The position numbers were made by a program, and so were the translations under genes. Below the pieces are notes generated by a model. It worked only from the letters and a program-made list of their open reading frames with translations. It made no database searches and was not told the origin of the DNA. From positions 1-64,000 of the forward strand of contig DATAUE010000138.1 of NCBI GenBank assembly GCA_036268425.1: DNA of 64,000 nt. The letters are read 5' to 3'. Positions 22,456 to 31,384 of this stretch are shown here, piece after piece (position 1 is the stretch's first letter; each line of letters opens with the position of its first letter). The DNA comes from DATARH01 sp036268425 (GTDB lineage: Bacteria; Pseudomonadota; Alphaproteobacteria; ATCC43930; CGMCC-115725).

Positions 22456-23630
22456 CCAACGATCTGCGGCACCGACACGCGCAGCAACGCGGTTTCGAGG
22501 CGGCGCGATTGCTCGACGACGTTGAACCGCTCTGCCGCCCGCAACCGCGCCGCCGCGCCGAGGCGCTGCCGCAGCTCCGGCTGCCGGATCAGGCTGTCGA
22601 GTGCTTCGGCCAGTGAGGCGGGGTCCGCAGGGGGCACCAGAAGGCCGGTCTGCCCATGCTCGACCGCTTCCGCGATGCCGGCGTGCCGTGACCCGACGAC
22701 CGGCACGCCTTCGGCCATGGCCTCGAAGATCACGGTCGGCAGGCCTTCCGAATCGCCGCCCGCGGCCGTGACGCTCGGAACGCACAATGCCGCCGCACCG
22801 CGCATCCAGCGCCGCACCTCGGCGTTGGATAGCCAGCCGGGAAACGACACGGCGTTAAGTCCGCGCGCCGCCGCACGCAATCCGTCGGCCAGCGGCCCGT
22901 CGCCGATCAACACCAGCCCGGCGCCATTGCCGCGGGCCTTGAGAAGCCGCATCGCCGCGATCAGATACGCCGCGCCCTTTTTCTCGACGAAACGGCCGAC
23001 AAATAAAATGTAGGGCGTGTCCAGAAGACGCTTCCCTGCTGCCGTCGCCGCGCCGATCTCCACCCCCTGATGGATCACCGCAAGTTTCGCGGCGGGAAAG
23101 CCGCGTGCCAGCAGGCAGTCGCGCACGAATTCCGAAACGCAAACGAACAGCGCCGCCTCGCGTTGCAACGCCGCCAGACGGCGTGCATAAACCCGCGGAA
23201 TGAGCCGCCGACGGTAATGCGTTTCCTTGGTCGCATCGGCGCCGTGAAAGGTCACGACCAGCGGCACGCCGAGCGCCCGCGCGAGCGGCAGCGCCAACGC
23301 GCCGCCGCGACCGAAATGGGCGTGGATCAAGCGGGGGCGCATCGCCTGAAGATCGGGCTGCGGCGCGATGATGCCGAAGTGCCGAAACAGCGCCTGATCG
23401 AAAAAGCCCGGGATCCCGGGCCGTCCGATCTGCAACGGCTCGGCGGTCAGCAGAGAGGCGCCGGCATCGAGGTGACAGCCGAGCCACACCGGCTTCAGCC
23501 GCTCGAACCCGACATAAAAGCGGCTGAGAAAGCCGACCTCGGACAGCGGCGCCAAGCGGTGCCGGTAGACCAGCAAGGTCTCGCGCGACTCCCCCGGCGA
23601 TGGCGTGGCGCGGTCGCCGGGTGTCGTCAT
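22449..23630 (-). CDS. Glycosyltransferase family 4
   Basis: A 393-residue GT-B enzyme: RPRLIHAHFGRGGALALPLA in the acceptor domain, and YILFVGRFVEKKGAAYLI, GDGPLADGL, and PSVTAAGGDSEGLPTVIFEAMAEGVPVVGSRHAGIAEAV in the nucleotide-sugar domain, with the EX7E-type stretch visible in the last motif. The ATG at 23630 lies in an ATGA overlap with the upstream gene. It uses a retaining mechanism by family rule. It is part of the five-transferase operon. Confidence 0.9.
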   Translation of the reverse strand: MTTPGDRATPSPGESRETLLVYRHRLAPLSEVGFLSRFYVGFERLKPVWLGCHLDAGASLLTAEPLQIGRPGIPGFFDQALFRHFGIIAPQPDLQAMRPRLIHAHFGRGGALALPLARALGVPLVVTFHGADATKETHYRRRLIPRVYARRLAALQREAALFVCVSEFVRDCLLARGFPAAKLAVIHQGVEIGAATAAGKRLLDTPYILFVGRFVEKKGAAYLIAAMRLLKARGNGAGLVLIGDGPLADGLRAAARGLNAVSFPGWLSNAEVRRWMRGAAALCVPSVTAAGGDSEGLPTVIFEAMAEGVPVVGSRHAGIAEAVEHGQTGLLVPPADPASLAEALDSLIRQPELRQRLGAAARLRAAERFNVVEQSRRLETALLRVSVPQIVGC

Positions 23631-24655
23631 CCGAGCAGCGCTTCGTAGCGTTCGGCGACCTCGTCCCAGCCCAGGCCACGCTGCGTCGCAAGTGCGGCGC
23701 GATGCCAGCGCGTCCACAGCGTGTCGTCGCGGAGCGCCGCGACAGCGGCCGCGATGAAGTCGCTATCGGTTGCCGCGACCCGGCCGGTCTCGCGGTCTCG
23801 CACCCGTTCGCCGACGCTGCCGAGCGGCTGCACGATTGCCGGCACCCCCACCGCCTGGGCTTCGGCCAGGGCGAGGCAGAATGTTTCGCCGGGGTCGCCG
23901 CGATACAACATGACCCGTGCCTGCGATAGCATCTGCGCGAGCGCGGCGCGGCCGACCGGGGCATGTCGGAAAACACCGTCGCCGGCTAGCGCATCGGCGC
24001 GGGCCAGCACTTTTTCCATCGCACCCGCGCCTGTGATTGCACCGCCATAAACCGCAGCACCGGCATAGATATGCAGTTCCGCCTCGGGGACAGCCGGTCT
24101 GATCTGGGCAACCCACAGATCGAGCAGCCAGTCGAGGCCGCGCAACGGGTTCGAGGTAAAGATCGCGCGCGGCGGCGGCGGGTCGCGCGGCATCACATGG
24201 CGAAACCCGTCGAGCACGCCATAGGGAATGACCACATGGCCGCCGTCGATCAGGTGCGGCGGGATCGTGCTGGCATGGTAAGCCCCGGTGGTGATGAGCG
24301 TCGGCCGATACCAGGCCAGCCGCCAGGCGTTACGCGGCTTTGCCAGATAGCGTGCCGGGTTGTGCAGCCACAAGGCGCGCCGCTTCGGTTGTGGCACCAG
24401 CCCCAGCAGCAGCGCACCGCGATTGGCGATATAAAGATCGCAGCGCTGCGGAACACTCTGTGCCGTCGGCGCCCATCGAACATCGCGATGCGTCAACGAC
24501 GCGGCGGCACGGCTGCGCGCCTCGACCCGATGGCCGCGCGCCGCCAATGCTTCGGCCAGCGCGACAAACGCGGTCTCCGCACCGCCGAGCGGCCCGTCCT
24601 CGGCGGTCCGGCCATCGAACGCAATCCCGTCATCGACCATCACGATGTCGGCCAT
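23627..24655 (-). CDS. Glycosyltransferase (GT4-like)
   Basis: A 342-residue protein beginning MADIVMVDDGIAFDG. The donor domain has RAIFTSNPLRGLDWLLDLW, LHIYAGAAVYGG, RVMLYRGDPGETFCLALAEAQAVGVPAIVQPLGSVGERV, which is the GT4 E-x7-E type motif. The start overlaps the preceding stop as TGATG. Like its neighbours it is probably devoted to surface polysaccharide assembly. The donor is unknown. Confidence 0.87.
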   Translation of the reverse strand: MADIVMVDDGIAFDGRTAEDGPLGGAETAFVALAEALAARGHRVEARSRAAASLTHRDVRWAPTAQSVPQRCDLYIANRGALLLGLVPQPKRRALWLHNPARYLAKPRNAWRLAWYRPTLITTGAYHASTIPPHLIDGGHVVIPYGVLDGFRHVMPRDPPPPRAIFTSNPLRGLDWLLDLWVAQIRPAVPEAELHIYAGAAVYGGAITGAGAMEKVLARADALAGDGVFRHAPVGRAALAQMLSQARVMLYRGDPGETFCLALAEAQAVGVPAIVQPLGSVGERVRDRETGRVAATDSDFIAAAVAALRDDTLWTRWHRAALATQRGLGWDEVAERYEALLG

Positions 24656-25458
24656 CACTCGCGCTCGAGCCGCGCCTTCAGGTAGGACAGGATCGGATAG
24701 AGACCGGCGCACAATGCGATCAGGAAACCGTAAGGACCCTCGCGATAGCCGCGGCGCCCGATATAGCATTTCCAGAACCGCGACGGGATACGCCGCAGAT
24801 TGCGCCCGTAACTGCCGATGTCGCCGCTGTCGCGCAAATCCTGCGCCCGTGCGCTGGTGTAGCGATCGAGCCGGCGCAGCATGTCGGAGATGCTGCGGTC
24901 GACATGGTGCACCAGCCGCGCGTGCAAGATGGGCCCTTGCGTTCCCGACAATTTGACGGCGGGATGGACGCGCTGGTCGCCCCAATGCTTGGTGTCGCGC
25001 CGAAACAGGCCGGCATGGGCCGAACGCCCGAACGAGGCGCCCCAACCCCAGCGCACCAACCGCTCGCCGACATAATTATCGACCGGGATCAGGTGCCAGG
25101 ATGCCGACGAATGCGCCACCACGGCGCTGATTTCCGCCGCCAGTTCCGGACCGACCCGTTCATCGGCATCGACCTCGAGGATCCAGTCGCCGCGGCATGC
25201 GGCGATGCCGGTGTTGCGGCGGGGCCCTTCGCGCTCCCAGGCGCCTTCGATCAGGCGGTCGGTAAAGCGGCGGGAAATGTCGGGCGAGGCATCGTCGCAG
25301 CGGTCGAGCACGACGACGATCTCGTCGGCAAAAATCAGCGATGACAGGCATTCAGCAAGTTGTGCGGCCTCGTTATGCACAACGACCAGGATCGACAGGC
25401 GTGGCTCGCCGGCAGCCGCAGCGGCGGATCGCGACGGAGCATCGGCAGCGAGGCTCAC
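24655..25458 (-). CDS. Glycosyltransferase family 2
   Basis: A 267-residue GT-A enzyme with PRLSILVVVHNEAAQLAECL, the metal-binding DADERV motif after WILEV, and a basic C-terminus ending in a hydrophobic helix (YGFLIALCAGLYPILSYLKARLERE). It resembles the WaaE/KdtX-type beta-glycosyltransferases of LPS core. The GTG at 25458 in a GTGA overlap is my preferred start, with GAGGG upstream; another GTG at 25506 would add 16 residues and overlap the previous gene by 52 bases. Confidence 0.85.
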   Translation of the reverse strand: MSLAADAPSRSAAAAAGEPRLSILVVVHNEAAQLAECLSSLIFADEIVVVLDRCDDASPDISRRFTDRLIEGAWEREGPRRNTGIAACRGDWILEVDADERVGPELAAEISAVVAHSSASWHLIPVDNYVGERLVRWGWGASFGRSAHAGLFRRDTKHWGDQRVHPAVKLSGTQGPILHARLVHHVDRSISDMLRRLDRYTSARAQDLRDSGDIGSYGRNLRRIPSRFWKCYIGRRGYREGPYGFLIALCAGLYPILSYLKARLERE

Positions 25459-26462
25459 TCCCCTGCCCTCGCCCAGCCCGCTTGGTCTTTCCAAGAGCGC
25501 TGCCACAGGTGCGCCGCGGCTGTCGCGACAGCCTCGACCGACAGGCTGTCCATCAACGTACCGGTGGTCAGCGGATCAAACCCCGGACCAAACATCGCCT
25601 CACGCGGCACGGACGTGCGCACGATGTCGGTGCAGGTGCCCCAGGGCGCATATTGCTCGGCCGGGCTTGGCCCGAACAGCCCGAGGGTGGGCGTTCCCGC
25701 CGCAGCAGCGATGTGCATCAGCCCGGTATCGTTGCCGATGAACATGGCGCAGCGCCGCAACAATGCGGCAGCGGTCAACAGCTCGGTCCGCCCGACGAGA
25801 TCAATCGCATGCTCCGCCGGTATCGCCGCCAGCAGCGGTGCGGCCTGGACATACTCATGCGCCCCCGCCAACACCGCGATGCGCGCGCCGGGGAACACCC
25901 CGTCCCCCGCGGTCAGACGCAGCGCCAGGGCGGCAAAACGCTCACCGCGCCATTGCTTGCCGCGCCAATTCGCGGCAGGGCCGATCGCCAGCACCGGTGC
26001 ACCTGGCGGCAGCAATTCGGCGGCGGCCCGCTCGTGACGCGGTGCGGTCCATACTGTCGGGCCTGGCGGCGTATCGAGGTCGAACAGCCGCGCCAACTGG
26101 CGCACCCGATGCTCGCGAGCATCGCCTTTGGCCATGACCCGGCGCTCCCCCGCGCGCAGCATCCACGCGATCGCCGAGCCGCGCAGATCGACCACGATAT
26201 CCCAGCGGCAGCGCATCGTGCGTGCATACAATGCCGGCCAGTGCAACGACCAGCGCCGCTTGCGCAACACCAACAGCCGATCGAGCCCCGGCACCGCCTC
26301 GAATAACGGCGCCGCGATAGGACCCGCCGCGATCGTCAGCCGCGCGCCGGGATGGCGCTCAATCAGATAGGATAGCAGCCCGGTCGACAGCACCGCGTCG
26401 CCGATCCGGGTCGCCGTGATGAACAGGATACTCGGCGGTCGATTCACCGGCCGCGCCGCCAT
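25455..26462 (-). CDS. Glycosyltransferase family 9 (heptosyltransferase-like)
   Basis: A 335-residue protein with PSILFITATRIGDAVLSTGLL at the N-terminus and FIGNDTGLMHIAAAAGTPTLGLFGPS in the C-terminal domain, the classic GT9 pattern. It is shorter than and clearly distinct from the GT9 protein at 21277, so the operon carries two members of the family. Its ATG overlaps the MFS gene by 19 bases. Confidence 0.88.
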   Translation of the reverse strand: MAARPVNRPPSILFITATRIGDAVLSTGLLSYLIERHPGARLTIAAGPIAAPLFEAVPGLDRLLVLRKRRWSLHWPALYARTMRCRWDIVVDLRGSAIAWMLRAGERRVMAKGDAREHRVRQLARLFDLDTPPGPTVWTAPRHERAAAELLPPGAPVLAIGPAANWRGKQWRGERFAALALRLTAGDGVFPGARIAVLAGAHEYVQAAPLLAAIPAEHAIDLVGRTELLTAAALLRRCAMFIGNDTGLMHIAAAAGTPTLGLFGPSPAEQYAPWGTCTDIVRTSVPREAMFGPGFDPLTTGTLMDSLSVEAVATAAAHLWQRSWKDQAGWARAGE

Positions 26463-27619
26463 GCATTGACGCTCAACCCGGCCAGCGCCAGCGTCGCCGC
26501 CGCCAGAATCGCGGCACAGGCGAAATAGAGCGCGACCGGCGCCACCGGCAATACGATGCCGGCGAGCAACGGGCCCACACCGGCGCCGAGATCACGCCAC
26601 GTCGCCATGCGGGCAATCGCGATGACGCGCGTCGCTCCGGGGTTGGCAGAAGCTGCGACCGGCGCCGCCAGCGGCGCCAGCATGCCCCGCAACAGCACAA
26701 CCGCCACAACCCCCGTCCATAGGATTCCAGCACCGATCGCGGCATAGGCCACCGCCGAAGCCAGAGACAACAGGATCAGCAGACGCGACGCACCAAACCC
26801 TTCGGCGACGGCGCCGCTCGGCGGCCCGAGCACAATCTCGCCGGCATAGCGCAAGGCCAGCGCACATCCGGCCGCCAGCGTCGCGTCATTCGGCGAGGCG
26901 GCGCGTGCCAGCACCGCCAACCCGACGACAAATACGCCGTCGAGCGTCAACCCCTGCACAAACGACCAGACATCGAGCGGCGACGGCAGGCGCAGCCGCC
27001 GTCCGACGGTCATCACCGAATGGCCGCGCCCGGCCGGCAGCCGCACCGCGATCGGCAGCGCCGCCAGCGCGATCACGGCCAACGCCATGAACACCACGCG
27101 CGGCCCGGCAAGCTGTGCGATGACCGCACCGGCCAGCAGACCCAGCATCGGGCCGGCCGCAATGATCGAGCGCGATCGGCCGCTGCGCCGCGACGCGCGA
27201 TGCGCGTCGGCCGTCGCCAACGTCTGTGTCGCGATATTGAGCGCGGCGAATGACAGCCCCCACAACAGCCGCGCCACCAGCAACGCTGCGACACCCGAGA
27301 ACACGGCATAGCCGAGCGTCGCGCCGATTGCCCCAAGCGCCGCCGCGAGGCAAGCAGTGCGCGGCCCGAACCGCTCGTAGCTGCGCGCCACCCAGCCATA
27401 CCCGGCGATTCGCACCAACCGGTTGGCGGCAAGCAACAGCCCCGCCTCCGACAGGCTCACCCCAAAGCTGTCGGCGTAAAGCGGCAACAGCAGGTACAGA
27501 ACGGTGTCCCCTGGCTGAACCAGTGCCAGGGTCACCGAAGCCAGGCGCGAGGCACGGTCGGCGGTGGCAGTCGCACCGCCGGCTGCGAGCAATCCGTCGC
27601 TGGTGGTAATGCCGTTCAT
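26444..27619 (-). CDS. MFS transporter
   Basis: A 391-residue membrane protein with about twelve hydrophobic segments, a Gly-rich first helix hairpin (LPLYADSFGVSLSEAGLLLAANRLVRIAGYGWVA) and the loop RFGPRTA, similar to MFS motif A. ATG 27619 is chosen because the predicted cytoplasmic N-terminus then has normal length; an ATG 14 codons earlier is possible. As first gene of the glycosyltransferase operon it might move a precursor or a drug; the substrate cannot be inferred. Confidence 0.85.
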   Translation of the reverse strand: MNGITTSDGLLAAGGATATADRASRLASVTLALVQPGDTVLYLLLPLYADSFGVSLSEAGLLLAANRLVRIAGYGWVARSYERFGPRTACLAAALGAIGATLGYAVFSGVAALLVARLLWGLSFAALNIATQTLATADAHRASRRSGRSRSIIAAGPMLGLLAGAVIAQLAGPRVVFMALAVIALAALPIAVRLPAGRGHSVMTVGRRLRLPSPLDVWSFVQGLTLDGVFVVGLAVLARAASPNDATLAAGCALALRYAGEIVLGPPSGAVAEGFGASRLLILLSLASAVAYAAIGAGILWTGVVAVVLLRGMLAPLAAPVAASANPGATRVIAIARMATWRDLGAGVGPLLAGIVLPVAPVALYFACAAILAAATLALAGLSVNAWRRGR

Positions 27620-27746
27620 CGAAACTTTGCCGCAAACCCCTCGCAGGCCGCCGCAAGACAACCCATTAAATGATAGGCGCTCACCGCGTGAGTGTCATAT
27701 CCGTTCCAGCAGCACCGTTACAGCACCGCCTATCGCAGGATCAACG

Positions 27747-28646
27747 ATGACCGACGCCAGCTTCGCCTTGTTGGAAGATCGCGGCATTGTCGCCGTATCC
27801 GGCCCCGACCGCCGCGTCTTTCTACAGGGGCTTGTCTCCAACGATGTCGAAAAGATCGTCGCAGACCGCGCGATCTATGCCGCGCTGCTGACCGCACAGG
27901 GCAAATACCTGCACGATTTCATTATGGTCGAGCACGGCGAGGCGATCTGGCTGGATGCCGAGGCGGCGCGGCTCGCCGATCTGAAGCGGCGCCTGTCGAT
28001 GTACCGGCTGCGCGCCAAGGTCGAATTGGCCGAGCGGCCCGATCTCGCGGTCGCCGCTGTGTTCGGGGTCGGCGCGGCAACGGCGCTCGGCCTGCCGGCC
28101 GCGGCTGGCAGCGCCCGGCCGCATGCCGCCGGCATACTGACGATCGACCCGCGACTGGCGGCACTCGGCGCCCGCGCGATCCTGCCGCGCGAAATCATGC
28201 ATGCGACGCTGGCCTCCCTCGGCGTTGTCGAGGGTGATCACGCCGCCTATGACTGCCGGCGCCTTGCGCTCGGCGTGCCCGATGGCAGCCGCGATCTGGT
28301 CGTCGACAAATCCATTCTGCTCGAATCGGGGTTCGACGAACTCAACGGAGTCGATTGGCAGAAGGGCTGCTACATCGGCCAGGAACTGACGGCCCGCACC
28401 AAATATCGCGGGCTGATCAAGAAGCGCTTGTTCCCGGTGCGCATCACGGGCGAGGCACCCGCACCGGGCACGATAGTCACGCACAACAGCCGCGATGCCG
28501 GCGAAATGCGCTCGGCGCGCGACGGAATCGGCCTCGCACTGCTGCGGCTCGAAGCCGTTGACGGCTGCGCTGATCTCTCTGCCGACACGGCGACGATCAC
28601 GCCGATACGGCCTGAATGGATGCAGATACCGGCCGACGAAAAATAG
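27747..28646 (+). CDS. ygfZ: YgfZ/GcvT family folate-binding protein
   Basis: A 299-residue protein with the family hallmark KGCYIGQE at residues 206-213, where the Cys is the conserved functional residue of YgfZ. VSGPDRRVFLQGLVSNDV near the N-terminus and an aminomethyltransferase-like (GcvT) fold follow. YgfZ proteins help iron-sulfur enzymes such as MiaB in a folate-dependent way. The ATG is preceded by AGGA. It is divergent from the MFS/glycosyltransferase operon and convergent with ppdK. Confidence 0.9.
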   Translation: MTDASFALLEDRGIVAVSGPDRRVFLQGLVSNDVEKIVADRAIYAALLTAQGKYLHDFIMVEHGEAIWLDAEAARLADLKRRLSMYRLRAKVELAERPDLAVAAVFGVGAATALGLPAAAGSARPHAAGILTIDPRLAALGARAILPREIMHATLASLGVVEGDHAAYDCRRLALGVPDGSRDLVVDKSILLESGFDELNGVDWQKGCYIGQELTARTKYRGLIKKRLFPVRITGEAPAPGTIVTHNSRDAGEMRSARDGIGLALLRLEAVDGCADLSADTATITPIRPEWMQIPADEK

Positions 28647-28671
28647 ACGTCGATCAGTTCGTTACGCGTCG

Positions 28672-31377
28672 TTACGCGGTGCTCCCGGAATCGGCGCTCC
28701 CGGAATCGGCGGACAGCTCGGCCTGCGCCGCGGCGAGGCGGGCGATCGGGACGCGGTAGGGCGAGCACGAAACGTAATCGAGCCCGACCTCGCGACAGAA
28801 CGCGATCGAGGCCGCGTCGCCGCCATGTTCACCGCAGATGCCGAGTTTGATGTCGGGGCGCGTGGCGCGGCCGCGCTCGGCGGCGATGCGAATCATTTCG
28901 CCGACGCCTTCGGTGTCGAGCGTGACGAACGGATCGTGCTGGAGCACGCCGAGCTTCTGGTAGGCGCCGATAAAGCTAGCGGCGTCGTCACGCGAAATAC
29001 CGTAGACGGTCTGGGTCAAATCATTGGTGCCAAAGCTGAAAAAGGCGGCGCTCTTGGCGATCTGCCCCGCCAGCAGCGCGGCGCGCGGCAATTCGATCAT
29101 GGTGCCGACGAGGTAGGAAAATTTCACCCCGGCTTTTGCCATGACCTCGCCGGCCACCCGATCGACCATTTCCTTCAGAATATCGAATTCGCGCCGCGTC
29201 GCGATCAGCGGCACCATGATCTCGGGCGAAACCGGCTCGCCCGTCTCCTGCATCACGGCGGCGGCCGCCTCGAAAATCGCGATCGTCTGGGTTTCGTAGA
29301 TTTCCGGGTAGGTCAGACCGAGGCGACAGCCGCGATGGCCCAGCATCGGGTTTGATTCATACAGCGCATGGGTACGCTGGCGCACTTCGGCCACCGTCAT
29401 CCCGGTCAGCCGCGCCATCTCGTCGAACTCGGTGTCGGTTTTCGGCAAAAATTCGTGCAGCGGCGGGTCGAGCAGCCGGATCGTCACCGGCAGGCCGTGC
29501 ATCACCCGAAAAATCTCGCTGAAATCATCACGCTGCATCGGCAGCAGCTTTTCGAGGGCGGCGCGCCTTCCCGCCTCTTCCTCGGCCATGATCATCTCGC
29601 GCATCGCGCCGATTCGGTCGGCCTCGAAAAACATGTGCTCGGTGCGCGACAGGCCGATCCCTTCGGCGCCAAAGCTGCGCGCGGCGCGGGCGTCGGCCGG
29701 CGTCTCGGCATTGGCCCGCACCTTCATTTTTCGCAGCGCGTCGGCCCAGCCCATCAACGTCGCGAAATCGCCTGACAATTTGGGCTGGATCGTCGGCACC
29801 TGGCCGAGCATGACCTCGCCGGTCGAGCCGTTGAGCGTGATCTCGTCGCCGGCCCGCAGCAGGTGATTGCGCACCGCCAGCGTGCCCGCCGCATAATCGA
29901 TGCGCAAATCGCCGGCCCCCGAGACACAAGGCCGCCCCATGCCGCGCGCCACGACGGCGGCGTGGCTGGTCATGCCGCCGCGCGTCGTCAGCACGCCGCG
30001 CGCGGCATGCATGCCGTGGATGTCTTCCGGGCTGGTTTCGATCCGCACCAGGATCACAGCCTCGCCGCGACTGGCCGCCGCCTCCGCTTCGTCAGCGGAG
30101 AACACCACCTTGCCAGATGCGGCGCCGGGCGACGCCGGCAAGCCATGCGCCAGCACCGTCGTCTTCGCGGCGGGATCGAGCATCGGATGCAGCAACTGGT
30201 CGAGCGAATTCGGCTCGATGCGCAGGATTGCCTGATTGCGGTCGATACGGCCTTCCTCGACCAGCGACACGGCGATTTTGAGCGCCGCCTGCGCGGTACG
30301 CTTGCCGGTCCGCGTCTGCAGCATCCACAATTTGCTGCGTTCAACCGTGAACTCGATGTCCTGCATGTCGAGGTAATGGTCTTCGAGGATCTGGCGCACC
30401 TGCACGAGGTCCTTGAAGACCGCCGGCATCACTTCTTCCATTGCCGGCAACGGCGATTTATTGGCGGTCTTGCCGGCGATCGTCAGGTGCTGCGGCGTCC
30501 GGATGCCGGCCACGACATCCTCGCCCTGCGCGTTGACGAGATATTCGCCGTAGAATTCCTGGTCGCCGGTCGAGGGGTTGCGGGTAAAGGCGACGCCGGT
30601 CGCGCAATCCTCGCCCATATTGCCGAACACCATCGCCTGTACGTTGACCGCGGTGCCCCATTCGGCCGGAATGTTGTGCAAGCGCCGGTAGGTAACGGCG
30701 CGCGCATTCATCCACGACCCGAACACGGCGCCGATCGCGCCCCAAAGCTGGTCGCTGACGTCCTGCGGGAAGGGCTTGCCGGTTTCCGTCGCGACAACGT
30801 CCTTGAAGCCTTCGACCAGGGTCCGCCAGTCTTCGGCGCTGAGATCGGTGTCGAGCGTCGCACCGGTTTCGAGTTTGTGGTCTTCGATCAGCTGCTCGAA
30901 ATGGTGATGCTCGATGCCGAGCACGACCTGCCCGTACATCTGCAAAAACCGCCGATAGCTGTCATAGGCAAAGCGCTCGTCGCCGCTTTGCCGCGCCAGC
31001 CCCTGCACCGTCTCGTCATTGAGGCCGAGATTGAGGACCGTATCCATCATCCCCGGCATCGACGCCCGCGCCCCGGACCGTACCGATACCAGCAGCGGCT
31101 TTTTCGGGTCGCCGAATTTGGCACCGATCACCTCTTCGACGGCGCGCAGCGCGGCGGCGACCAAGTCGTCCAGTTCATCGGGGTAGCGATGCTGGTGATC
31201 GTAAAAATGCGTGCAAACCTCGGTCGTAATCGTAAATCCCGGCGGCACCGGCAAGCCGAGATTGCTCATCTCCGCAAGGTTGGCGCCTTTGCCGCCAAGC
31301 AGGTTTTTCATCTCCGCCCGCCCCTCGGCGGTGCCATTGCCGAAACTGTAAACCCATTTCGTCCCGTTGGTCGTCAT
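28672..31377 (-). CDS. ppdK: Pyruvate, phosphate dikinase
   Basis: A 901-residue enzyme that interconverts pyruvate, ATP and phosphate with phosphoenolpyruvate, AMP and diphosphate. Order of domains: nucleotide-binding N-terminal part (LLGGKGANLAEMSNLGLPVPPGFTI), swivelling phosphohistidine domain with GGMTSHAAVVARGMG (His472 carries the phosphate), and C-terminal TIM barrel for pyruvate with CGEHGGD near the end. Length is normal. The last residues encode a doubled S-A-D-S-G from a perfect 15-bp tandem duplication at 28681-28710. It follows glyS by 7 bases, an order common in Rhodospirillales. Confidence 0.97.
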   Translation of the reverse strand: MTTNGTKWVYSFGNGTAEGRAEMKNLLGGKGANLAEMSNLGLPVPPGFTITTEVCTHFYDHQHRYPDELDDLVAAALRAVEEVIGAKFGDPKKPLLVSVRSGARASMPGMMDTVLNLGLNDETVQGLARQSGDERFAYDSYRRFLQMYGQVVLGIEHHHFEQLIEDHKLETGATLDTDLSAEDWRTLVEGFKDVVATETGKPFPQDVSDQLWGAIGAVFGSWMNARAVTYRRLHNIPAEWGTAVNVQAMVFGNMGEDCATGVAFTRNPSTGDQEFYGEYLVNAQGEDVVAGIRTPQHLTIAGKTANKSPLPAMEEVMPAVFKDLVQVRQILEDHYLDMQDIEFTVERSKLWMLQTRTGKRTAQAALKIAVSLVEEGRIDRNQAILRIEPNSLDQLLHPMLDPAAKTTVLAHGLPASPGAASGKVVFSADEAEAAASRGEAVILVRIETSPEDIHGMHAARGVLTTRGGMTSHAAVVARGMGRPCVSGAGDLRIDYAAGTLAVRNHLLRAGDEITLNGSTGEVMLGQVPTIQPKLSGDFATLMGWADALRKMKVRANAETPADARAARSFGAEGIGLSRTEHMFFEADRIGAMREMIMAEEEAGRRAALEKLLPMQRDDFSEIFRVMHGLPVTIRLLDPPLHEFLPKTDTEFDEMARLTGMTVAEVRQRTHALYESNPMLGHRGCRLGLTYPEIYETQTIAIFEAAAAVMQETGEPVSPEIMVPLIATRREFDILKEMVDRVAGEVMAKAGVKFSYLVGTMIELPRAALLAGQIAKSAAFFSFGTNDLTQTVYGISRDDAASFIGAYQKLGVLQHDPFVTLDTEGVGEMIRIAAERGRATRPDIKLGICGEHGGDAASIAFCREVGLDYVSCSPYRVPIARLAAAQAELSADSGSADSGSTA

Positions 31378-31384
31378 GGGCTTG

